From contig JAFKES010000076.1 in assembly GCA_017308495.1 (NCBI GenBank), positions 1 to 44,766 of the forward strand: a DNA stretch of 44,766 nt, read 5' to 3'. Below, piece after piece: positions 20,726-29,292 of the stretch (positions are counted from its first letter, which is position 1; every line of letters begins with the position of its first letter). Below the pieces are notes generated by a model. The model did not search any database. It was not told the origin of the DNA and worked only from the letters and a program-made list of their open reading frames with translations. A program made the translations under genes and the position numbers. This stretch comes from Afipia sp. (lineage in GTDB: Bacteria; Pseudomonadota; Alphaproteobacteria; Rhizobiales; Xanthobacteraceae).

Positions 20726-21067
20726 TTACTTGCCCTGCGCCGCGGAAGGCAGATTCTCGCGCCAAGCCTCAAAGAATTTCGATCCGTCACTGTAGGATTT
20801 CTTCCATGCATTTTGCATGAACTCAGCGGAATATTTTAGCGCTTCGGCGACATCCGTGCATTCGGATAGCGCCTTTGCATAATCGGCCTGTTCCTGGAGG
20901 CGAGATGCGGTGAAGCTAAGTGCTTGGTTCCACACGCCATATAATCTTCTAGGATTTTCAGAAAAAGACTTCAGCCACTCTGTACTGCTGAAGAAAAGGT
21001 ATTTCAGATCGGCCACAGGTGCTTGCGCTTCAGGGGAGTCGTTCTCGATCGCCATTGCCGTCTCCAT
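20726..21067 (-). CDS. Phasin-like small helical protein
   Basis: Protein of 113 residues, helical and without cysteine-rich or membrane segments, resembling short phasin-family proteins that coat PHA granules. The core is LFFSSTEWLKSFSENPRRLYGVWNQAL followed by a helix with KALSECTDVAEALKYSAEFMQNAWKKSY. Translation may start at 21067 (METAMAIEND) or 21055 (MAIEND). Both lie 20-32 bases after the transcription start predicted from the TTGA-N6-TCAA box at 21122. A decayed paralogue lies at 29383 and shares this promoter. Phasin is the best assignment because of the family's size, composition and adjacency to PHA genes, but the similarity is modest. Confidence 0.65.
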   Translation of the reverse strand: METAMAIENDSPEAQAPVADLKYLFFSSTEWLKSFSENPRRLYGVWNQALSFTASRLQEQADYAKALSECTDVAEALKYSAEFMQNAWKKSYSDGSKFFEAWRENLPSAAQGK

Positions 21068-21093
21068 GCTCTGCCTAATTTTCTAATCGCGTA

Positions 21094-21145
21094 ACTTTAG
21101 CTAAGGCGACAGAGCGCGATGTTGACCCACATCAACCACTGTTGA
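21094..21145 (-). promoter_or_regulatory. FixK/FNR-type promoter of the phasin-like gene with overlapping palindrome
   Basis: On the minus strand TTGATGTGGGTCAA (21135-21122) fits the TTGA-N6-TCAA FixK/FNR consensus. A TAAAGT -10 element is at 21099-21094, the spacing expected if the box is centred at -41.5 (class II activation). Directly upstream and overlapping lies TCAAC-N4-GTTGA (21145-21132). The start codon is 20-32 bases from the implied transcription start. The promoter at 29311-29363 has the same layout. Confidence 0.68.
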
Positions 21146-21239
21146 CCAGATTTGACTGTACGATAGTAGTGCGATATGGCAACTGGTTTTTGATAACGTC
21201 GCGGAGGCCGATCTGGCCGATGGCGCGCGCGCACTCGAC

Positions 21240-21318
21240 GAAGAGAACGGCGCCAGAATTTTAGCCGATCGATCCCGGGCACACGTCACCGCCTCCCTAT
21301 CCGCGACATGTCTTGGGT
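21240..21318 (-). pseudogene. Remnant of an alpha/beta hydrolase paralogue
   Basis: About 50 bases at 21263-21311 match 22822-22870 inside the intact hydrolase gene at roughly 85 percent identity by eye. Conceptual translation gives VADREAVTCARDRSAKILA against VADKEAVTYSRDRLAELLT. No open frame covers a whole domain. It is a leftover from a duplicated hydrolase gene, in the gap between two promoters. The rest of 21146-21356 shows nothing I can name. Confidence 0.55.
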
Positions 21319-21356
21319 GACGTCAGATGAGACCGCGGCCCCTCCTAGATTTGATA

Positions 21357-21397
21357 TTGACCCAGATCAAACATAGTTTGGCGCGGCCTGTTAATCA
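21357..21397 (+). promoter_or_regulatory. FixK/FNR-type promoter of the coiled-coil gene
   Basis: TTGACCCAGATCAA at 21357-21370 fits TTGA-N6-TCAA. A TTAATCA -10-like element at 21391-21397 is at about the class II distance. The implied start of transcription near 21405 is 28 bases before the ATG at 21433. Nothing palindromic overlaps this box, unlike the phasin promoter. Confidence 0.65.
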
Positions 21398-21432
21398 GCG
21401 ACAGGAGATCATGGAGGCGAGGAGTAAAGGTT

Positions 21433-22026
21433 ATGCAAAGCAACACCCACTTCTTTACAAATTGGGCCAAGGAGCGTCTCGACGAAATGGACGCAACGTT
21501 GACCTCGCTTGAGGGCAAGGCTGCCCAGGTGCAAACCGATGTCCGCGACAAGGCCAAAAAGGTTCTTGCTGACCTGCGCAAGCAGCGAGATGACTTCCGC
21601 GACACCATGAAAAAGCAGTCGGAAGCTAACGAAGCCGCCTGGATCCAGGCAAAAGCAAAACTAGCGACCGACTGGCGCTTATTCGAGACCGAGGTCGAGA
21701 AGTATGTCGAAAGCTTCGGCAAGCAAATCGAGCACCAGCAGGCGACGTTCAAGCTTCAAGCCGATGCCCAATTGAAAGCGTGGCGCGAAGCGGCCGACAA
21801 GCTTGAAAACGATGCGAAGAAATTCGCTTCTGAGCGTCGGGGCGATATCGACGCCGCCGTTAAGCGCATGACAGCCGATGCAGCCGAGGCGGAGAAAAAA
21901 CTCGAGAAGTTGAGCCAGGCGGGAACCCAGTCATGGTCCGCACTCATGGCGGCTTTGACGGAAACGCGCACTGCTTTTGATCGCGCCAATGAGGCTGCGC
22001 GGGAAGCGTTCAAACGAGCTGCTTGA
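21433..22026 (+). CDS. Alpha-helical coiled-coil protein (phasin-like/apolipoprotein-like)
   Basis: Protein of 197 residues, almost entirely charged helix. It has many Ala/Lys/Glu heptads (about 15-190), no Cys, no signal peptide and no membrane segment. The length and the WAKERLDEMDATLTSLEGKAAQV-type repeat pattern fit granule-associated or stress coiled coils. I do not recognise a family with certainty. AGGAG lies 8 bases before the ATG. A FixK/FNR-type box lies upstream, and a clear terminator follows, so it is a monocistronic unit expected to be induced in low oxygen. It may coat PHA granules or protect the nucleoid; neither can be shown here. Confidence 0.8.
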   Translation: MQSNTHFFTNWAKERLDEMDATLTSLEGKAAQVQTDVRDKAKKVLADLRKQRDDFRDTMKKQSEANEAAWIQAKAKLATDWRLFETEVEKYVESFGKQIEHQQATFKLQADAQLKAWREAADKLENDAKKFASERRGDIDAAVKRMTADAAEAEKKLEKLSQAGTQSWSALMAALTETRTAFDRANEAAREAFKRAA

Positions 22027-22050
22027 TCAAGCCCCGGTTAGATGCGGAGA

Positions 22051-22075
22051 GACCGCCGCGAGGCGGTCTTTTTAT
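22051..22075 (+). terminator. Rho-independent terminator after the coiled-coil gene
   Basis: GACCGCC and GGCGGTC form a 7-bp stem around GCGA, directly followed by TTTTTATTTT. It lies 25 bases after the stop codon. Confidence 0.9.
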
Positions 22076-22247
22076 TTTGCTCGAGTCACCGCCGATGCCC
22101 TCACGGATAGCGGCATCCGCGCTGGCTGCCCTATCGCGGCAGAGCAGGCCGATCTCGAGAGGAGCTGGGGTCCACGATCTTCAGATCGCGCGCTTTATGA
22201 ATCAGCCCTTTATCAAGGTCACGAGCATCGCGAGTATGCTCACCATT

Positions 22248-23429
22248 TCATTCACCAGCAATCGCACCCCCTACGAGACTAAATGGGGTGGAGAGCGTGG
22301 TGCCGACCGTATTGAAGATAAATGCACCAGCGCGGCGCATATCGTGGCCCGCGCCGCCTACCTCGGCGTGAGTCAGCCGGGAATGGAGCGCGGCAAGTCT
22401 AGCGAAACGATCGTGATTGAAGCCGTCGGACGCCTTCAGGCTGGAAATATCTACAATCTGCAGATTTGCCTTCAGTGCCGCCTCCTGAACTCTCGGATCA
22501 TCCACATCGAGAACACCAAGTCTCGGCCGCTCTCCTGCGATCTTGCCGGATATTTTGAGAGCAATGTCATCTCGCGACACAAGCACTGTCATTGGTGGTG
22601 AAAGCGGACCGATCACTTCCATCTGGGAGCGGAACACATCGACGTCGATGTCCGGAGCAGCAAGTATGACATTCAAGCGATTGATTGCGGCATCGTTGCG
22701 GGCCAAGCGAAGTTGGCGCAACGCTTCCACCGTCAGCCATGCACCCATGCTGTGCCCGATCAGGTTGATCCCCTCAACGGACGTCTTGCGCGAAAGCGTC
22801 GTCAGAAGTTCGGCCAATCGATCCCGAGAATACGTCACCGCCTCCTTGTCCGCGACATATCCGGTCGCCTTTGCCGCGGATGGCCAGGCGAAGAGGATCG
22901 GTACGCCATCGACATCAGCGTCAGCTGCCATTTGCGCGAGCCGGTAAACCGCTTCCTGGAAGTTTGTATTGAACCCGTGAACAAAAACGCCGACCTTCGC
23001 ACGGCTCGAGCTGCTTGCCCCAGACGTAACCCGCCGCTCGAAAGTCTGCTTGTCCAGAATGCTCTGCTGCACGGTCGCAAAGCTGATCGCCGGATCAGGG
23101 TTCCCTATTGGCCATTCGATATTTCCGGGCTGGTGCCGCGGCGGGATCGAGATCTTGAACTCCGCATAATTCAAACTTCGAGCGCGGCCGTTTGCGAAGA
23201 TATTGCTATCAGGAATTTCGCGCTCGGCCGTTGTCGCGACATACACCGTTACCATTTTTGCGCCCGGCAGCGCGGTCGGCACCGGGTTCAACACCTCGGG
23301 TCCCGGGCGGGCAGCACATCCCGCTAGCACAAGGCCAACAGTAAGAGCTGCGAACCGCAGACAACGAACAACACCATCGCCGCGCCCGAGAACGCGCTCG
23401 AGGCGCTTATCGTCGAAGGTGTCGGTCAT
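22248..23429 (-). CDS. Alpha/beta-fold hydrolase, DUF900 type, lipoprotein-like N terminus
   Basis: Protein of 393 residues. The N terminus has a hydrophobic stretch ending LAGCAARPG, a probable lipobox that would anchor it in the envelope. The catalytic part resembles the DUF900/YjfP-type esterases: VGVFVHGFNTNFQEAVYRL, then WPSAAKATGYVADKEAV, and the nucleophile in NLIGHSMGAWLTVEAL. DIDVDVF follows. The substrate is unknown. I start it at ATG 23429 (MTDTFDD) with GAAGG close by. It lies 47 bases downstream of fabI on the same strand and may be its last operon member. A fragment of a related gene is at 21240. Confidence 0.8.
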   Translation of the reverse strand: MTDTFDDKRLERVLGRGDGVVRCLRFAALTVGLVLAGCAARPGPEVLNPVPTALPGAKMVTVYVATTAEREIPDSNIFANGRARSLNYAEFKISIPPRHQPGNIEWPIGNPDPAISFATVQQSILDKQTFERRVTSGASSSSRAKVGVFVHGFNTNFQEAVYRLAQMAADADVDGVPILFAWPSAAKATGYVADKEAVTYSRDRLAELLTTLSRKTSVEGINLIGHSMGAWLTVEALRQLRLARNDAAINRLNVILAAPDIDVDVFRSQMEVIGPLSPPMTVLVSRDDIALKISGKIAGERPRLGVLDVDDPRVQEAALKANLQIVDISSLKASDGFNHDRFARLAALHSRLTHAEVGGAGHDMRRAGAFIFNTVGTTLSTPFSLVGGAIAGE

Positions 23430-23476
23430 TTGCCTTCTTTTATTATGCCGGAAGCTACCGCACGACAAATGTGTCA

Positions 23477-24250
23477 CTATGCTATAGTGTGAAAACCGTT
23501 ATCGGCATAGATGATCGAGCCAGAGAGGGGCGCACCGGCACCGCTGACCAGAAAGGCCGCGACGCGGCCAATCTCCTGGATCGTTACGAGTTGACCTGCC
23601 GGCGTGCGCGCACGGACTTCATCGAGCAATTCGTCAAACCTGTCAATGCCGGAAGCAGCGCGCGTCTTGACCGGCCCCGCCGAGATCGCGTGAGCACGAA
23701 TCCTTCGATCTGCAAGTTCAGCGGCGATATAGCGGACACTGGATTCGAGGGCGGCCTTCACGGGTCCCATCAAATTGTAGTTTTCAACGACACGATCTGC
23801 CCCGTAGAAGCTGACTGTCAGCAGACAACCGCCGTCGGTCATCAGCGGAGCTGCTAACTTCGCCATGCGAATAAAGGAATGACACGAGACGTCCATGGCA
23901 AGCGCAAACCCTTCGGCCGAGCAATTGACGATACCGGTGCGCAAATCCTCGCGTGGCGCAAAGGCGATGGAGTGCAGCACAAAGTCGAGCCGGCTCCATT
24001 GTCTCTCGATTGCCTCGAACACGCTCTCCAACTGTCCCGGAATCCGAACGTCGCAGGGAACGATGATTGGTGCGGCGAGGGAGTCCGCGACGGGCCGCAC
24101 ATACGGTTCCGCCTTTTCGTTGAGATAGGTAATCGCAAGTTCCGCCCCCGCCTGCGAGAACGCCGCCGCGCATCCCGCGGCGATACTATGGTCGTTCGCG
24201 ATACCCACGACCAGACCGCGTTTGCCTCCCAGATCGACAATGGCTGTCAT
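23477..24250 (-). CDS. fabI: Enoyl-ACP reductase (FabI-like)
   Basis: NAD(P)H-dependent reductase of 257 residues in the SDR fold. It has GLVVGIANDHSIAAGCA at the N terminus, the FabI-type nucleotide site. The active site is the FabI pattern Y-x6-K: YNLMGPVKAALE. SAGPVKTRAASGI follows. It catalyses the last step of fatty-acid elongation. The chromosome of such bacteria usually has its own FabI elsewhere, so this copy is probably specialised. Its ATG overlaps the ackA stop codon by four bases (ATGA). Last gene of the tetR-phaC-pta-ackA-fabI unit. Confidence 0.9.
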   Translation of the reverse strand: MTAIVDLGGKRGLVVGIANDHSIAAGCAAAFSQAGAELAITYLNEKAEPYVRPVADSLAAPIIVPCDVRIPGQLESVFEAIERQWSRLDFVLHSIAFAPREDLRTGIVNCSAEGFALAMDVSCHSFIRMAKLAAPLMTDGGCLLTVSFYGADRVVENYNLMGPVKAALESSVRYIAAELADRRIRAHAISAGPVKTRAASGIDRFDELLDEVRARTPAGQLVTIQEIGRVAAFLVSGAGAPLSGSIIYADNGFHTIA

Positions 24251-25440
24251 GGCGCTGGAGCCCTCTCATTCAGAACCGAGAACGCCTCATCCGCGATGAC
24301 TTGTTCTTCGTTGGTTGGAATGATGTATGCCGAGACGGGGCTTGAGCGGGTGCTGATTTCTTCCGCATTTGCTGCATTGGCAGCGGGACTAAGTTTCAGG
24401 CCGAGCCATGCAAGCCGATCACAAATCTCAGCGCGGATTTGAGGTTGGTGCTCGCCGATACCTGCTGTGAAGACCAGTGCATCGATACCACCCAACGTTG
24501 CCGCGAGCCGCCCGATTTCACCAGCGATTCGAAAAGTAAAGAGCGCGATTGCTTCCCGCGCTTCCGGTTGATCGCTCATCAAAAGTTCCCGGCTGTCAGC
24601 ACTGATTCCCGATACGCCGAGAAGCCCGCTCTGATGGTAAAGTGTGTCCTCGACCTCGGTGATTGTGCGGCCTAACGGACCGAGCAGATGCAGCAACACG
24701 CCCGGATCGAGCGCGCCGCAACGAGTCGCCATGGGAATGCCATCGAGCGTGGAAAATCCCATGCTGCTATCCCGGCTGACACCATCCTCAATCGCACACA
24801 GACTCGCGCCGCTGCCGAGATGGGCGATGATCACCTTGCCCCACGCTACTCCGGGAGCGCGGCGCGCAAGTTCACCCGCGATATATTTGTAGGACAATCC
24901 ATGAAATCCATAGCGCTTGATACCGGACTCATGCAGCGCGCGAGGAATGGCAAAGCGCCGAACGACGTCCGCGTTGGTGCGGTGGAATGATGTATCGAAG
25001 GAGGCAACCTGCACCACATCGGATCGCAATTTCTGAATCGCTCTGATCAGGCGCACGCATTGCGGCTGATGCAACGGTGCGAGCGCACTCAAGGCATCGA
25101 TTGCCTTAATGGAAGTTTCATCGATTCGAACGGGTCCGGCAAAGGTATCGCCGCCATGCACCACGCGATGCCCAACCGCCGCGATGTGCCTGAGGTCGAA
25201 ATGTTTAGCGAGCCAGCTAAACGTCTCGGCCAACACCTCGCTCAGATCATCCGTCGTCCTGGCCTTGAGATCGACCTTGAAGATCGCCGGCCCTTCTGTA
25301 ACCCGAAAGCTCAGCGGAGTTTTTCTGAAATCGATCACCCCGCTTGCCAGTCGGCGGGACACGGCGCCATCGACCTCAAACAAACCGATTTTAACCGAAG
25401 AGGAACCCGCATTAAAGGTGATCAGCAGATCGGCGCTCAC
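24247..25440 (-). CDS. ackA: Acetate kinase
   Basis: Converts acetyl phosphate and ADP to acetate and ATP, in either direction. The 397 residues include LLITFNAGSSSVKIGLF at the start, GHRVVHGG, the SFDTSFHRT motif, YGFHGLSYKYIA, and HLGSGASLCAIEDG with DSSMGFSTLDGIPMATRCG. The ATP-binding FTAGIGEHQPQIR is near the end. All family signature sites are intact. Both ends overlap their neighbours by ATGA: the maoC-pta gene upstream and fabI downstream. Confidence 0.96.
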   Translation of the reverse strand: MSADLLITFNAGSSSVKIGLFEVDGAVSRRLASGVIDFRKTPLSFRVTEGPAIFKVDLKARTTDDLSEVLAETFSWLAKHFDLRHIAAVGHRVVHGGDTFAGPVRIDETSIKAIDALSALAPLHQPQCVRLIRAIQKLRSDVVQVASFDTSFHRTNADVVRRFAIPRALHESGIKRYGFHGLSYKYIAGELARRAPGVAWGKVIIAHLGSGASLCAIEDGVSRDSSMGFSTLDGIPMATRCGALDPGVLLHLLGPLGRTITEVEDTLYHQSGLLGVSGISADSRELLMSDQPEAREAIALFTFRIAGEIGRLAATLGGIDALVFTAGIGEHQPQIRAEICDRLAWLGLKLSPAANAANAEEISTRSSPVSAYIIPTNEEQVIADEAFSVLNERAPAP

Positions 25441-26834
25441 GACGGCAGGCCTTTCATGGCGCGTGGTTCAGCGACCAGTTTGGCAAGTGCAGCGGATGCA
25501 ATCCGCGTCGTCATGGAATCAGACCGACTGGTCAACACTATAGGAACGCGTGCACCAAGAACGAGACCGGCGGCGGTCGCGCCTGCAAAATAGGTCAATT
25601 GCTTGGCGAGCATATTGCCCGCTTCGATATCTGGCACCAGCAGGATGTCGGCCTGACCGGCGACCGGTGAAAGGATACCCTTGGTTTTTGCCGCATCGAG
25701 ACTGATGGCGTTATCAAAGGCCAGCGGGCCATCCACTTTAGCCCCGGTAATCTGACCGCGGGCCGCCATCACGGTCAGCGCCGCCGCGTCAAGCGTCGAC
25801 GGCATCCTGGAGGTCACGGTCTCCACCGCTGCGAGCACGGCCACAAGCGGTTCTTTCATACCGAGCTTGAGCAGCAGGTCGACCGCGTTCTGGCAAATGT
25901 CGCATTTCTGCTCCAGCGTCGGCCGAATATTGATTGCGGCGTCCGTGACAAAAAGGGGCTTGTTATAGGCCGGCACATCCATGGCAAAGATGTGACTCAT
26001 GCGCCGCCCGGTCCGGAGTCCGGATCCCACCACCGCCTCCATCAACTCGTCAGTGTGAAGGCTGCCTTTTACAAGTACGGCAACTTTGCCAGCAACCGCG
26101 AGTTCGACAGCATATGCCGCAGCGGCATGACTGTGCGCCACAGACTCAAACGCCATGCCGTCGAGCGAGACCTGTGCAACTTCGGCAGCGGCGCGAATTT
26201 TTGCCTCAGGTCCGACTAGAACCGGTTCAAACAGCCCCTCATCACGAACCTCAACAGCCGCAAGGATCGCCTCCGGAGAACACGGATGCACGATGGCCGC
26301 ACTGATTGCGGGGCGGCTGCGAGCATCCATCACGAAAGCATCGTAACGATCATGACGACGAATAGAAACGTCTGGAACTCTTGCTCGAGGCCATTCGATC
26401 GTAGTGGCCGGCGCGATCACCGTCGCCGTCCCCGACAGCACTTGAACCCCGTGCTGATTGGTGCAAATCGTGTCAAGCAACACGATATGCTTTTCCGGCC
26501 GCTTCTCCTTCACGGTCACGGTGGCGGTGATGGTGTCGCCGGGAGATACAGGCTTCAGGAATTTAAGATCTTGTCCGAGATAAATTGTTCCTGGGCCGGG
26601 TAATTTTGTACCGAGCACGGCCGAAACCAGCGCGCCGGTCCACATGCCATGCACGATGATGTGGCCGAAGATGTCGGTTGCGGCATATTTCGGATCCATA
26701 TGCGCGGGATTCACGTCGCCCGAGACCGCAGCGAATAAGGCAATGTCATCGCGTCCGACGACATGAGCCAGTGAAGCGCTTTCACCGATCTGCAGCTCAT
26801 CGAATGTGACGTTCTTGAGCATTCCCGAATCCAT
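25437..26834 (-). CDS. Bifunctional MaoC hydratase / phosphate acetyltransferase
   Basis: A 465-residue fusion. The N-terminal hotdog domain (about 10-140) has the (R)-hydratase pattern FAAVSGDVNPAHMD and HIIVHGMWTGALVS, with the Asp/His dyad, as in PhaJ. The C-terminal half is a phosphate acetyl/butyryltransferase (AIVHPCSPEAILAA, KGSLHTDELMEAVV, DAAINIRPTLEQK, VPDIEAGNMLAKQL). It can therefore supply (R)-3-hydroxyacyl-CoA for the neighbouring PHA synthase and interconvert acetyl-CoA and acetyl phosphate for ackA. Start ATG 26834 leaves 7 bp to the phaC stop codon; the alternative start at 26888 would overlap it. Confidence 0.9.
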   Translation of the reverse strand: MDSGMLKNVTFDELQIGESASLAHVVGRDDIALFAAVSGDVNPAHMDPKYAATDIFGHIIVHGMWTGALVSAVLGTKLPGPGTIYLGQDLKFLKPVSPGDTITATVTVKEKRPEKHIVLLDTICTNQHGVQVLSGTATVIAPATTIEWPRARVPDVSIRRHDRYDAFVMDARSRPAISAAIVHPCSPEAILAAVEVRDEGLFEPVLVGPEAKIRAAAEVAQVSLDGMAFESVAHSHAAAAYAVELAVAGKVAVLVKGSLHTDELMEAVVGSGLRTGRRMSHIFAMDVPAYNKPLFVTDAAINIRPTLEQKCDICQNAVDLLLKLGMKEPLVAVLAAVETVTSRMPSTLDAAALTVMAARGQITGAKVDGPLAFDNAISLDAAKTKGILSPVAGQADILLVPDIEAGNMLAKQLTYFAGATAAGLVLGARVPIVLTSRSDSMTTRIASAALAKLVAEPRAMKGLPS

Positions 26835-26841
26835 CACGACC

Positions 26842-28638
26842 TCACCGTTGAAAGACGTAAGTGCCGGGCGCCTCTGAAACTGGTGCATAACCTTTGTCAG
26901 CCGCTCCCATCACGGGCGGTTGGACACGCGTCTGCGACGAATGCCCGACCAGCCAATTCTGCCAGTCGACCCACCACGATCCGGCTTTTTGAGTGGCGGC
27001 GGTTACCCACTCGTCAGGGCCGAGACAGGTATCCGTATTGTGTTTGAGTGCAGTCCGAAAACGACGACCAGCATGTCCCGGTTCACTGACAATGCCGGCA
27101 TTATGACCGCCACTTGTCAGCACGAATGTAACGTCGGTATCGGCCAGTTGATGAATTTTGTAGACGGAGCGCCAGGGCGCGACGTGATCGCGCTCGGTCC
27201 CGACGACAAACATCGGAGCACGAATGTTCTGCAGTGCTGCCGGCCGTCCATCGACCATAAAGCAGCCTGCGGCGAGCTCATTACGCAGGTAGAGCTTCTC
27301 AAGATATTCCGAATGCATCTTATAAGGCATCCGCGTTGAGTCCGCATTCCACGCCATCAGATCGATCATCGGTGTCCGCTCGCCCATGAGATAGTCATGT
27401 ACAAGTCGCGACCAGATAAGGTCATTGGAACGCAGAAGCGAGAAGGCTCCCGCCATCTGGTCGGCGGACAGGTAGCCTTTGCTCCACATGATGCTCTCGA
27501 GGAAATGCAACTGGCTATCATCGATAAATAGCGCCAGTTCACCGGGCTCCGAGAAATCCGTCTGCGCGGCGAGCAGTGTGACGGATGCCAGGCGGTCGTC
27601 ACCGGTACGCGCCATCGCAGCGGCGGCAATCGACAGCAATGTTCCCCCCAGACAATATCCCGTTGCATGGACTTTACAGTCAGGAACGATGGCGCTGACA
27701 GCGTCGAACGCTGCCATGACACCCAACCGCCGATAGTCATCCATAGTGAGATCGCGATCACCGGCAGTAGGATTCAGCCAGGAGATGCAGAACACGGTAT
27801 GTCCCAGCCCGACAAGATATCGGATTAGCGAATTCTGCGGTGACAAATCGAGAATGTAATACTTCATGATCCATGCCGGCACGATCAAAATCGGCTCCGC
27901 GAATACGGTTTCCGTCGCCGGAGAATATTGGATCAGTTCGATCAGACGGTTTCGGTAAACGACCTTTCCAGGGGTGATGGCGACGTCTTTTCCAACGACG
28001 AACTTCTCGGTGCCCACAGGAGGTTGCTGTGTTGCGACACGGCTCGCATCCTCAAGCCAGTTCCGGAATCCTTGAACGAAATTCTGTCCGCCGGTTGCGA
28101 CGGCTTTCTCGACCACTTCTGGATTTGCGAAGGGAATGTTCGACGGAGAAAACATGTCGAGGAATTGACGCGCGGCAAAGGACACCACGTCTTCATGGTG
28201 CGGTGTAACGCCAGGCACCCCGTGCGTGACGTTGTGCCACCATTGCTGATTGAGCAAAAACGCTTGCGACCAGACATTATACGGCGGCTTACGCCAGCCC
28301 TCGTCTGTGAAACGGTAGTCGCCCGGCAACGGTTCAATACAGCGGTGCTCATCGCTGTAGATGCCTGCGGTCGCGATGTGAGCACCCAGCCGGGCCGCCT
28401 TTTGGCCGGCCTTCATTGTAAGCTCCAGGCACTTTCCCGGCGCGGACGCCAGATGGATCGACCAGTCCATGAAAGCCATCGCAAGCGACGCCGGCGAGAG
28501 CCCTCCAGTCGCCTGCGCGGTCAAAGCCTCGCGCACCCGATCTATGGCTCGAAACTTTTCCTCGCTGAGATGCCCTTCAGGCAACGGCAGCTTTGGCAGC
28601 TTCGGTTTCCCAATCGCAACGCGTGTCATGGCATCCAT
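26842..28638 (-). CDS. phaC: Poly(R)-hydroxyalkanoate synthase, class I-like
   Basis: Polymerises (R)-3-hydroxyacyl-CoA to PHA. The 598-residue length is normal for class I PhaC. The nucleophile is Cys329 in GYCLGGTLLSIAAAAMAR. The Asp lies in the VVGTERDHVAPWRSVYKIHQL block and the His in LTSGGHNAGIVSEPG. NPTAGDRDLTMDDY and WMKYYILDLSP motifs are typical. Upstream of it lies tetR (34 bases apart), downstream maoC-pta (7 bases). It shares the accessory region with phasin-like genes, so it is likely an extra PHA synthase besides the chromosomal one. Confidence 0.93.
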   Translation of the reverse strand: MDAMTRVAIGKPKLPKLPLPEGHLSEEKFRAIDRVREALTAQATGGLSPASLAMAFMDWSIHLASAPGKCLELTMKAGQKAARLGAHIATAGIYSDEHRCIEPLPGDYRFTDEGWRKPPYNVWSQAFLLNQQWWHNVTHGVPGVTPHHEDVVSFAARQFLDMFSPSNIPFANPEVVEKAVATGGQNFVQGFRNWLEDASRVATQQPPVGTEKFVVGKDVAITPGKVVYRNRLIELIQYSPATETVFAEPILIVPAWIMKYYILDLSPQNSLIRYLVGLGHTVFCISWLNPTAGDRDLTMDDYRRLGVMAAFDAVSAIVPDCKVHATGYCLGGTLLSIAAAAMARTGDDRLASVTLLAAQTDFSEPGELALFIDDSQLHFLESIMWSKGYLSADQMAGAFSLLRSNDLIWSRLVHDYLMGERTPMIDLMAWNADSTRMPYKMHSEYLEKLYLRNELAAGCFMVDGRPAALQNIRAPMFVVGTERDHVAPWRSVYKIHQLADTDVTFVLTSGGHNAGIVSEPGHAGRRFRTALKHNTDTCLGPDEWVTAATQKAGSWWVDWQNWLVGHSSQTRVQPPVMGAADKGYAPVSEAPGTYVFQR

Positions 28639-28671
28639 GGTAAGTTCTCCATATGATTGCAGCGCTCGTTC

Positions 28672-29253
28672 CTATCCGGACGAGCAATCCGCGGCTAATA
28701 CGCCGTTGATGATTTGAGCAATGAGCGTTTCAAGTTCTCCACCTTCGACCTCGGTCAGCGGGTCAATGCGGAGCACATTTCTAAGTATTCCTATCCCCGC
28801 CAGCAGCGAGGCGATCACCGCAGCTCTGGTGTCGGTCTTTTGGCCAATCGTTCTTGCAAGTGGACGAATGATGTTGTCGCGGGTGAACTCCCGCAACACG
28901 CCGGACGCTTCGACGCTTGAAAGCGAGCGAATAATTATATCCAGCGGTCCAACGGTATTGCGCCCTCGCCCTCCATCTCGTGCAAAGATCTGCTTTGCAA
29001 GAAAGTCCGCAATATCTCCTGGAGGTCCGGCAAAGAGCTTTGCCGGCTCCATGGTAGCTTCAAGGGATTCGGCAAAGAGTCGTTCTTTTGAACCAAAACA
29101 ACGATGCACATATGCGACATCGACGCCCGCATCTGCTGCGATGTCCCGTAATCCAACTGATTCATAAGAGCTTCGCGCAAACCGCAAGATCGTCGCATTC
29201 AGAATGCGGTCTCGCGTGGCGCTGCCTTTCCTTGCCAAAGCACTACGTGCCAT
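28672..29253 (-). CDS. TetR family transcriptional regulator
   Basis: Regulator of 193 residues. The N-terminal HTH is ATRDRILNATILRFARSSYESVGLRDIAADAGVDVAYVHRCFGSKERLF, a clear TetR domain. The C-terminal ligand domain is not specific. It is the first gene of the phaC operon, so autoregulation is likely. A palindromic GTCAAC-AGCG-GTTGAC (29311-29326) in its own promoter is the best operator candidate, and the phasin-like promoter has a related site. The ATG is preceded by GAGG. The inducer may be an acyl-CoA or a related metabolite; this is inference. Confidence 0.88.
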   Translation of the reverse strand: MARSALARKGSATRDRILNATILRFARSSYESVGLRDIAADAGVDVAYVHRCFGSKERLFAESLEATMEPAKLFAGPPGDIADFLAKQIFARDGGRGRNTVGPLDIIIRSLSSVEASGVLREFTRDNIIRPLARTIGQKTDTRAAVIASLLAGIGILRNVLRIDPLTEVEGGELETLIAQIINGVLAADCSSG

Positions 29254-29292
29254 CAGCGCCTCACAAAAATCCGATTGTCATATGGCATCACT

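Noticed and set aside
23475..23489. CACTAT-GCT-ATAGTG palindrome over the fabI stop codon
   Set aside because: AT-rich and inside the coding end, without a T-run; it could be chance or a weak hairpin.
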